From Bigelowiella natans CCMP2755 (taxonomy: Eukaryota > Cercozoa > Chlorarachniophyceae): a stretch of DNA of 64,000 bases. Under the pieces are notes generated by a model that saw nothing but the letters and a program-made list of their open reading frames with translations, did no database searches and had not been told where the DNA came from. The stretch's first letter is position 1; each line of letters starts with the position of its first letter. The DNA lies in assembly GCA_000320545.1 (NCBI GenBank), contig ADNK01003025.1, positions 1 to 64,000 of the forward strand, in the 5' to 3' direction. Positions 49,101 through 61,100 of the stretch are shown here, piece by piece. A program made the position numbers and the translations under genes.

Positions 49101-52100
49101 GAAAAGTGCTGGAGACATCACTTTCGAGGTTCCCATGAATCTCTATGGATCTGGGTCGTTGAATATGTATGCCGATTCTGACTTTGATGCTGACGGAACC
49201 ATATCTATCTCCAACTCTGGGGGCATCACGGTGGTTGACTACGGCATTCTCGCCATCACGATGGACGCCGCCGATTTTGTTATCGATGCCACTGTTGAAG
49301 CTTTAGCCGCGAATGTCACAATTGGAACATCAAACTACACAAATTCGAAATTGAGTGTCGGAACGTCTCATGGAGGTGCTCATATCACAGACGCCGAGCT
49401 TGATAGAATCAAGACGGATTCTTTGATTAGAATTGGATCTATGCAAACCGAATTCGTATATATCGATGGGATCTCTCACACTGACACACCAGTCAATGTG
49501 GAAGTGTATGCTGAGAAGGATATTACGTTTATTGGAGCTGGATCATCGTTCGTCCGCAGGTTCCATGCGTGTGCAATGAATGACCTCAACATTTTCGCTG
49601 ACTTGACATTGAGCAATGGCAACGTTAGCCTGAAGGCTGATTGTGACTGCAACACTGTCGGAACGTTCAACCTCACAGCCGGTCACACTTTGAATACGAA
49701 CAATGAAAAGCTGGAAACTGCAGCTCCGTGGTATGATATCAAAGGTGACATTATTGCAGGGTCTACAGAGACTCTGTTCAGCAGTTGTTACGGGTTGCAT
49801 ATTGACATTGGAGGTGACGGAACTACGACGACGGGAGATATTAAATTTCCTCAACCTGTATTAAACAAAATAACAGGGAACAATGTTACTTTCCGAGCAA
49901 GTGGAGGAAATATCTACGTGTATCAGGTTGATGTTGCCACTTCGGACCAACTCGATGGCTTCACATCCTTGAGAACTGATGCTGAAATTAATGTTAATGA
50001 TTCGAGTACTTGGAAGAGTATTATTCTTCAAGCCCCTGAAATTAACGTTAATGGGCACATCAGGACCTATGAAAGTCATATGATTTTAAGGTCTTCAGAA
50101 TACAACGTTCAACCAGGATCTTGGATCCAGTCTGACAAGGGAAATATTTATGTCCGTCTATACGATTCTATGCTTCCTGGGAATCCTGCGAACATGACTC
50201 TTCACACCCCTACCCAATTCAGAGGGGCTAACGATATCTCCTTTGAGGTGCCAGTTTTCGTAGTTGGGGTAGATAACTGGTTTGTCCAAGCCGATAGCGA
50301 TGAGGATGCAGCTGGTACAGTATCCTTTGCAGAGGAAGTGAAAGTCACCGAATCTCCCGTTGAGTCCATTGTGATCATAGGTGCTGATATTATAATCGAT
50401 GCACCTTTTGACGCTATGGGAGCGAACGTCACCATCCAAGTCTCTAACTATACTGGCTCAACACTCAGTGTGGGACAGAACTTCGGAGGTATGCACCTGT
50501 CCGACGCAGAAATCGACCGAATTAGAACGGACACCTCCCTCATGCTGGGAAGTCTTCAGACCGACAAAGTATTTGTTGGAGGTGTGAGTTACACAGATAC
50601 TCCTGCTGATTTATATTTTGTCAGCCATGACTTAATAGAATTCAAAGGCACAGCATCTAGTTTCACAACTCGTGTTGGAGTTCACGCAGAGAATCATGTG
50701 AATGTGAAAACACCAGTAACTGTTTCTGGTGGAACATTTACTGTTGTTGCCAATGCCAAGTGTTCTTCGGCAACGAGTGCTGGCAAGTTTACTCTCACAG
50801 GATCTGGAGATATCAAGACAACCGACAACGTTATGTGGATTCAAGCGTATGATGTTGTTTTGACTGGACCAGGAAAGCTGGATACAGGCAATGCGGCACT
50901 CCATTTTCGTGGGATGTGGTGTTTTCTATTGACTTTGGCGGAACCGGCACCAAATCCACGGGACAGATGCATGTAGACAGGACGGAACTGCGCCTTATCA
51001 GGAGTAATAACTTGACATTCAGCGCAGAAACCGGCAGTGTTTACCTGTACGAAACCTCTAGTACTGATTCTACCGATGTGCTGGATCGTGTAAGTTTCCT
51101 CGCCGCAGTGGAATTACATGTACTAGAATCTATTGTGTACAAGTCAATCCGCGCGGTTGCTCCCGTAATGAGAATAAAGAGCGACATGAAGGTTTATGAG
51201 GATCATATGGTACTTGAATCTCAGACTTATCACGTCGATGCAGGCGTCCACGTTCAGTCTGAAGTTGAAAATATTTATGTGAAACCCACAGTTGGCGCAG
51301 TGAATCCGAAGATGACAACTGATTCTCCAGTATATTGGAGGAGTAAGGGCGATGTAACCTTCAATGTTCCAATTTACGTGACCGGTTCCGGAAACTTCAT
51401 GGTAACTGCAGATGTGGATGCGGATCAGGATGGTACAATAGCCTTTTCCTCAGCTGCCAATGTAGTTGTGAGTGGAGGAAGCGTCAATGAATTACAATTC
51501 ACTGGGGCAGACTTCATTCTCGATTCTACATTAACTGCAAACAATGCGAATGTTACAATCCAAGTGAGCAACTACACCAATTCAAAAATGTCAATTGGAA
51601 CAAGAAACAAAGGAGGCTTGTGGCTCTCCGATGCAGAACTTGACCGAATGACAGTTCCGAAGATCCTAACGCTTGGGAGCTTACAATCTGATCTAGTGTA
51701 TGTCGGAGGCGTTTCCCATTCCGATGTCTGCCAGAAAGTTAACGTTGTTGCAAATGACAACATTTACGTTCTTGAAGCTGCATCATCCTTCAACAGTGAC
51801 CTTGGTTTGTACGCTGACGAGCAGATTGAGGTAACAACTGCTTTGAGCTGCACACAGAACATTTGGGTGACGGCTGATTCTACCTGTTCCAGAGATGGTA
51901 ACTTGAAAGTGACTTCAACCGGATCCATTTCGGCTGTGAACAAAGTCCTCAGTGTTCAAGCACACGATGTGGAGCTTCTCGGACCACTCTCTTCCGGAAC
52001 GGCTGCAATGCATTTTGGTGGATGTGTAAATGTGAGCATTGACGTTGGAGGCACAGGCTTGACGTCATCAGGATATATGAGAATTTCTCAAGCTGAATTA

Positions 52101-55100
52101 CGACTTCTCACAAGCACGAATCTCACTTTCAATGCTTTGAGTGCTGACATTCACGTATACAAAACAGTGATTACCGACACCACTAATGTCCTAGAAAGGG
52201 TGACTTTTAATGCCCTCTCGGATCTATACTTCAGAGAGTCCTCCGTTTTCAAGAGCGTACATGGCCTTGCCCCAAAAACAAATGTTAGTGCCGACATAAA
52301 GGTGACAGAAGGTCACCTAATTTTGGAAAGCACTGAATTCTACGTTGATGGAGGTGTCTGGGTGCAATCAGAAGTGGAAGATATTGTTGTATCCGACTAC
52401 CCAGGTGCTGGAGCTGGATCAATGATAACAGAGACTCCTGTGACATGGAAAGCAGCTACAGACGTTACCTTTAGAGTCCCTATCAAGGTATTGGGATCAG
52501 GATCAGTATCATTCCATGCTGATAGCGACGAAGACCAAAACGGGGATCTTTCGTTTGATACGACTGCAAGTCTATCCGTTTATGACACTAGTGTGCAACA
52601 GATTTTGTATACCGGGGCTGAATTTATTTTGGAGGCTGAGATCCAAGCTAGACAAGCCAATGTGACGATTCAAGTTTCCAATTACTCATCTTCAGTGTTA
52701 AGCTTAGGCGCTAACAACGGAGGAATGCATCTCTCTAATGCAGAGCTAGCTCGTATTAAGTCGGATACATCCGTAATGTTTGGAAGTTCCCAAACCGACA
52801 AATTATTTGTGGATGCTGCCACGTACAGTAACACTCCTGCAGATCTCTACTTTGTTGCTATCGACAAGGTTGAGTTCAAGACGGGTGCTTCAAATTTCGC
52901 TACCCGTGTTGGTGTGCATTCAGATAAAGACATCACTGTAAGTGCACCTGTGACTACCACTGGTGGTACTATGACCTGGGTTGCAAACGCAGACTGTGGT
53001 GCTACTACTGGCAGTGGTACATTTACTAAGACAGCGTCTGGATCGATCACTACGACGAACAGCGTTATGTGGATTCAGGCGTATGATGTTGCTTTGACCG
53101 GAGCCGGCAAAATTGATACTGGAAATTCCGCATTACATTTTGTTGGATGTGGTGTATCCATTGACGTTGGAGGTGCTGGTCTAACCAAGTCTGGAGAGAT
53201 GCGTATTGACCAGAGCGAGTTGCAGTTACTTGATACTACCAACCTGACATTCAACGCCGAGACGGGAAATATCAATGTATACACAACACTTGACTCCGAT
53301 ACAGCCCTTGTGAATGACCGAGTTACTTTTAATGCCTTAAACACTGTAAACTTCTTCAATTCTTCAGTTTTCAAATCGATTCGTGTCGACTCGAAGTTCA
53401 TCAATGTGCATGGTAGTGGTGATTTGAAGGTCACTGAAGGGCATACCGTTTTCGACGCATCGACTTCTTTTGAAGGCCACCGCGGTGGTAGAGTTGCGTG
53501 TTTCGGACAGAATACCTACGTAATTGGTGGTGGAAAAGCCATATTACATGGAACCTTCCAGCTTGAGATTGACAACCATCTTACGTTTGACACTCCTGTC
53601 GATTTAGTTGGTGATGGATCTGTCCTTATTGAAGCTGATAATGACGGAGACGGTATCGGAACTCTCCGGTTCACCAATAATGCTCGTGTCGAAACTAAAT
53701 CTAGTATCCTTGATCACGTCACTATATCTGCTGCCGATATCGTATTTGACCAAATAGTCGACGCGAAAACTGCGAATCTGACTGTCCAAGTGTCGAATAG
53801 CACCGCATCCAGGATGAGTATCGGTGTTAACCACGGTGGACTTCATCTGAGTAATGCTGAGTTGAACAGATTGAGGACCACCGCAGGATTAACCTTGGGC
53901 GGCTACCACACTGACAGACTTCATGTCGACACAATTGATTATGGCGTTGTACCTAGAGACGTTACATTCTTGTCTCAAAGAGATGTTTATTTCCAAGGTG
54001 GCAGTGCTAAAACAAGAACCTATACTAGAGTTTATGCTATCAACGATATTGTGGTGTCTTCTGCTGTGTCTTCAAATTCAAAAATGGACTGGTATGCAGA
54101 CTTTGACTGCAACAAAACCGGAACTCTGACAGTTGCGTCCACCGGATCTGTCACAAGCATTAAGCACATCACCATTAGGGCCATTGACTACAACATTGTA
54201 GGTAGTATCACTTCCTCTCCTGAAAGGACGAAGTTGATGGGATGTGATGGGTACAGTATCGACGTGGGTGGATACGGAAACACTACTACGGGCGATATCA
54301 AGATTTCACGCGATGAATTACAGAAGCTTACTGGTATGAATGTTACTATTCATGCCAAGAAGGCGAACATCTATGTGTACTATACCGTCGAATCCGATAC
54401 GGCTGGTGTTCAGCGTGATATTAAGTTGGTTGCCGACAACCAGCTGAAGGTCTTTGAGACTAATACCTGGAAAAGTTTGACCGTAACGACCTCGATCATG
54501 AACGTCTCTTCCGACATCAAAGTTACGAAGGAGCATCTTAATCTGAATGTGTTCAACCTTTTGACAGTTGATGCTGGAGTTTACTTTCAATCGGAGATCA
54601 GTAATATTTACGTCAACCACTTTCCTAATCTCCGTATCGACACAAGCACACCAGTAACTTGGAAGAGTGCAGGAGACATTACCTTTGAAGCTCCAATGGA
54701 CATCTATGGATCCAGTGTGTTATTCCTTCACAGTGATAGCAACGAAGATACCAAAGGAACAGTTTCCTTTAGCAGACCAATCACAGTTAAGGACAACGCT
54801 GTGGATTCCGTCCACATCACAGCCGCTGATATTGTTGTCGATTCCTTCCTCACTGCGAAGCAAGCTAACGTAACAATCCACGTTTCGAACTACACAAACT
54901 CAGTGATGAGTGTGGGCGCTAATGCTGGAGGCTTGCATCTTAGTGATGCTGAACTTGATAGAATCACTACAACGTCTTCTCTATTCCTCGGAAGCACCCA
55001 AACTGATACGCTGTATGTAAATGGTGCTACACATCCAGACTCACCTGCAAACGTGCACTTACTGGCAATGGAACTAGTGCAGTTCCAAGGGAGTGGTTCA

Positions 55101-58100
55101 ACTTTCAGAACTAATGTTGGAATTAACTCACTGAAAAACATTATCATTCAAGCTCCTATGAGCACAACTGGTGGAACAGTGAAGATTCACGCAGATTCTT
55201 TGTGCAATAATATTGGAGACGTCACAATTCAACCAACTGGTTCTGTGACTACCCCATACCCTGTTTACGTACAGGCACAGGATGTAAGTTTGTCTGGTAA
55301 AATAAACTCTAAGTTATCCGCAACTCACTTCATTGCATGTAATGGAGTCAACATCGATATCGGAGGCACTGGAACTGAAGGAACCGGTGACATGAAGATT
55401 GATCAGTCCGAACTTCGTTTGATTTCCAGTACAAATGCTACCTTCACCGCTATCAGCGGAAGTATTCACGTGTACGATACCGTATTTAATGACACAAGAG
55501 ATATTAAAGAACGTGTATACATGCGAGCACACGCCGATATTTCATACCGTGGCTCTACGGTATGGAAGTCCATCCGGGGAATGGCACCAAAAGTAAACAT
55601 CTCTCAGGATATGAAGGTGACGGAAGGTCATTTGATCATGGAGTCCAAGGAATACTATGTGCACAAGGATACTTGGATTCAGAGTGAGGCAAACAACATC
55701 TACATCGAGGATTCTGCATCTGGTGCGGGTAGTATGATCACTGAAAGTCCAGTTTACTGGAGGAGCAGTGGAGATATGACCTTTGAAGTACCGATGAAGG
55801 TTCTCGGTTCTGGAACCCTCACATTCCAGGCTGACAGCGACGAGGACAACCTGGGAACTTTGTCTTTTGATTCGACTGCAAGCATCACTGTGTATGACAC
55901 AGCGGTTCAGGAGTTGACATTCACTGGCGCCGATTTGATTCTGGAGGCTGATGTTCAAGCAAGACAGGCCAACATTACAATCCAGGTTTCAAACCACACC
56001 GGTTCGACAATGAGTGTTGGTACGGGTTCTCTCGGTATGCAAGTGAGCAATGCTGAGCTTGGTCGTATTAAGTCGGATACATCCGTAATGTTTGGAAGCT
56101 CGCAGACTGATAAGTTGTTTGTGGATGCTGCCACTTACACGCACACTCCAGTTGATTTGTACTTCGTTGCTATCGACAAGGTTGAGTTCAAGACGGGTGC
56201 TTCAAATTTCGCTACCCGTGTTGGTGTGCATTCAGATAAAGACATCACTGTAAGTGCACCTGTGACTACTACTGGTGGTACTATGACCTGGGTTGCAAAC
56301 GCAGACTGTGGTACTACTACTGGCAGTGGTACATTTACTAAGACAGCGTCTGGATCGATCACCACAACAAATAACGCCATGTGGATCGAGGCATATGATG
56401 TAGTATTGGCTCCCTCAGGTGGAATCAACACTGGGTCGTCTGCCCTTCACTTTGTCGGTTGTGGTGTATCCATTGACGTTGGAGGATCTGGATCTCCTCG
56501 AACAGGAGAGATGGTTGTTGACCGAAGTGAGCTACAGCTTCTGTCGTCAACAAATCTGACCTTCAACAGTGTTGCTGGAAACATTACTGTATATGATACA
56601 GTAAGTTCAGATACGAGTAGTGTCTTTGATCGGGTTACGTTCAATGCCTTCTCTCAACTAGAGTTCATGGGATCATCTATCTTCAAGTCCGTCCGTGGTG
56701 CTTCTCCTGTTATTAATATCATGGATGACATTAAAGTTACAGAAGGACACCTTGTGTTCGAATCCCAAAAATACAGAGTTTTTAGTGGTATTTGGATTCA
56801 AAGTGAGGTCAAGAACATCTACGTCGAGCCCCCCAAGGGTGGATCTGGATCAATGATTATGAGCACTCCAGTGACTTGGAGAGCTGCTGGAGACCTAACA
56901 TTTGAGGTTCCGGTTGACATCGAAGGTTCAGGAGCCGCATACTTCCAGGGTGACTTTGACGAAGATGCCTATGGAACTGTTTCATTTTCACCTGTTTCTA
57001 AGGTATCTGTTGTCAGTTCTTCTTCTGTTGACAGTGTTACCATTCAAGCTGCTGAGTTGATCTTACATCCTGAGCTTGATGCCAAGCACGCTAATGTGAC
57101 TATTCACGTCTCGAACTACACTGGTGCGGTAATGAGCGTTGGTGCTAATCGTGGAGGTCTCCATGTGAGCGATGTTGTAGTTGATAGAATCAAGACAACC
57201 ACTGGCTTAACCTTTGGAAGTACACAAACTGATGTTCTTTACATTGATGGCGTATCCTATTCCGGTACTGCCACCAACGTCTACCTCATCAGTATGAACA
57301 CCATCGAGTTCAGGGGATCAGATTCTTCCTTCTCAACAAATCTTGACATGTATGCAGATCACGATATCGTAAACGATAGGAAAGTCTCGGTCAACGGAAA
57401 ACTTGAAATTCTTGCCGATGCAATCTGCAACAAAACAGGAACCGTATACGTTACTTCCACAGGAAAGTTCATCACCACATCTGGAAAGAAGATTGTAATC
57501 CAAGCTAATGGTTTGGAGTTAAACGGACAGATTAATTCCGGGACAGCTCCAACTCATTTTGTTGGGTGCAATTTGGTCAATATCGACGTGGGCGGGGATG
57601 GCTCCACAATCACAGGTTCCTTGGTTGTCGACCGCGCGGAGCTTAAGCGTATTTATTCCCACAACCTCTCCTTCACTGCAACAAATGGATCTATCTTCGC
57701 ATATCATACAGTATTAGATGATACCCACAATGTCGAGGGACGTGTCACTTTTGCAGCATATGATGAAGTTTCTTTCTTAGAATCCACCGTTTTCAAGGCC
57801 CTTAAGTCTGTTAGTCAGCAAGCCAACATCACGGCGGACATAAAGACTGTGTATCATAATTTAATTTTCGAGTCGCAGTATTATTATGTTCACCCTGGCT
57901 CGTTTATGCAGAGTGAAATTGAGAGCATTTACGTGGGCCCACTCGGTGCATTTGGTGTTATGAATGTTAATACCGGAGATTCTCCAGTGTGGTGGAAAGC
58001 TGCGAAGGATCTTACATTCACAGTGCCACAAAATGTCACCGGCTACAGCATTCTGCAGCTACAGGCTGATAGTGATGAAGATGCTCAGGGTACCCTTTCA

Positions 58101-61100
58101 ATCAGCTCGGGATCCTACGTGTCTGTAGACGGAGCTAGCGTTGATTCGATCATACTCACAGCTGCCGATATCATTCTGGAAGCTGACGTCAAGGCAAGAG
58201 TCGCGAACGTGACTGTTCAACCGTCTAACTATTCTCATTCAGCTTTGAGTGTGGGTAACAACAACGGTGGAATGCACCTTAGCGACAGGGAGCTAGACAT
58301 GATCACAACAAGCTCAGAGCTTTTCCTTGGAAGCCTTCAGACTGATCGCGTGTACATTGACGGTATCAATCACACTGATACTCCAACAGATGTTTTTGTC
58401 GTTGCCAATAACGACATTTTCATCAAAGGAGCTCCAAGTTCCTTCGCAAGTACGCGAGTAAGCATTTGGGCCGACCAACATATTACAGTTACAACCCAAC
58501 TTGATACCAATGGTGGCATTTTAAGTTTTGTTGCAGATTCCACCTGCAACAAAACGGGAAATTTCATCAAATCTGGAGCTGGAGCTATTAATTCAAATGG
58601 CTACCCAATTTACATTCAAACTTATGATGTAGAGACTCAAGGGCCTGGATTGATTGATAGCGGTGGATCGCCAATTCATACCTTAGGCTGCTCCGGCGTG
58701 TCAATTGATGTCGGTGGAACAGGACTCACGCAGACTAGTGACATGCGTATATCCGAGGCAGAACTTTCGCTCATGAAGGGGACAAACATCACGTTTAACT
58801 CCATCGAGGCTCACATCTACGTGTACAAAACAGTGTCGGCAGACACTGAGAAAGTTCGAAACAAAGTCATCTTGAACGCGAACACAACTCTCATCTTTGC
58901 AGACTCGAGCATATTTAAGTCGGTCCTTGGTTTCGCACCAACGATCAACATTACGGCTGATATCAAGGTAACCGAGCACGATCTCCTTCTCGAGGCGAAT
59001 AACTACTTCGTCGATGGTGGAGTTTGGATCCAATCTGAGGTAAATGACGTTTGGATTGCTCCTACTATAGGGGAATCTGGTCATATGGTAACCAATACTC
59101 CACTTACGATCAAGAGTGCCAATGATTTGACGATGGACGTTTCCGTACATGTTTACGGATACGGTTCAGTAATGTTAGAATCAGACAGTGATGAGGATGG
59201 TGCTGGAATGCTTGCCATTTCTCCTGTAGCACCTCTGACTATCAAGGATTCTGCTGTGCAGCAATTGCACTTGACAGGAGCTGATATTGATATTCAGGCT
59301 GCAGTGAAAGCCTTCCAAGCTAATGTCACCATTCAATCTTCAAACCACAGCGGCTCTACAATGAGTGTCGGAACTACTCATGGCGGGCTACATCTGAGTG
59401 ACCCTGAGCTAGATCTAGTTACCTCGACAACTTCCATTCAACTGGGTAGCCTCCAAACGGATCTGCTGTTCATTGACGGTGTATCTAATGCAGATACTCC
59501 AGCCGACATTTATTTCGTTGCCAACAACGAAATAGAGTTTACTGGAACTGCATCCACATTCTCAACACGTCTTGGCATACATGCAGATAATGATGTCAAC
59601 GTCAAGGCTGCATTGACAACAACAGGCACTGTAACCGTTGTAGCTGATGCAACTTGTAACCGAACGGGACTTTTCACGAAGACGAGTACCGGTTCAATTA
59701 AGTCCACTGACAATGTAATGTGGATACAAGCTCATGACGTGATAATGACTGGCCCAGGCCGCTTGGATGCCGGGGCTAGTGCGATTCACTTTGTCGGATG
59801 TGGAGTGTCTATTGATGTCGGTTCCGATGGATCAACAGTATCTGGTGAGATGCGCATTGATCAGTCCGAGTTGCAGCTGCTCACGAGCACCAACTTGACT
59901 TTCAATTCGGAAACTGGAAACATCAATGTGTACACCACAGTTGACACTGATACCACACAGGTGCAGGATCGTGTTACTTTCAACGCGAAGAACTATCTCA
60001 ACTTTAACAATGCTTCTGTTTGGAAATCCATCAGAGCTTCGTCAGACAACATCCAAATCATGCCGTTCGGTGACGTTCAAATTGTTGAGGGTCATGCTAT
60101 CTTCTCTGCGGGAGCCTACCTTGAAGGTTTCTATGGTGGACGTGTGATTTCCAGCGGAAAGAACATTTACGTGGTCGGAGGTGGTACCACCAAACTTCAT
60201 GGCTCTTTCATCTGGAGTGCAGAAGGGGACATTACTTTCGAAACCCAAACATTGATGCAAGGGGGAGGTACTGTTTTCTTTGAAGCTGACCAGGACGGCG
60301 ATAAAATCGGAACTCTCTCCTTTTCGAGCGCAGCTAATCTACAGTCAGTTTCAAGTGATCTCACCCACCTTGTACTGTCTGGAGCCGACCTGATTCTTGA
60401 TAACATGGTGATTGCGAATCAAATGAACATTACTGTCCATGTATCGAATAGCACTGCATCCCAGATGAGTGTGGGTGCAAATCATGGTGGTTTGCATCTT
60501 TCGAATGTCGAGCTTAACAAACTCATGACAAGCACAACCCTGACTTTGGGAAGCCACCAAACCCAACTTCTGTATGTTGATACGATCAATCACGTCCTAA
60601 CTCCGAGTAAAGTAATTTTCTTGTCTCATAGAGACATTGAATTTAAAGGGGGTCCCTCTGTTACAAGAACATTTACCCAAGTGTATGCCGACAATGACAT
60701 CACAGTCAGTTCTGCAGTGTCTGGAACTAGCAGTAACATGGACTGGTTTGCTGATGCAGACTGTAATAGAACTGGAACCCTCTCAATTACTGCGACTGGA
60801 TCTATCTCGACTTCGGGTAAGATCAATCTCCAGGCACAGGATTTCGATATCATCGGAACTGTGCAGTCGAATTCTGCTATGACACAACTAAAAGGTTGTG
60901 AGTTCTTTAATATTGACGTCGGTGGATACGGAAACACTACCACGGGTGATATTAAGATTTCCCGCGCAGAATTGCAGAAGATGAACGGGGGCAATGTTAC
61001 TATTTATGCAAATAATGCCAACATTTACGTCTATTACACCGTAGAATCTGACACTCATGGAGTCACAGACGCGGTGAACTTAATTGCGGACAGGCAGATG

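Noticed and set aside
37738-50904. Many minus-strand ORFs of 60-170 aa under the giant gene
   Set aside because: Shadow ORFs: they recur with the same period as the coding modules and have no independent features.
50909-50966. A small intron explaining the frame change near 50.9 kb
   Set aside because: A GT...AG pair exists, but splicing it would delete the conserved IDVGG element and leave the wrong frame.
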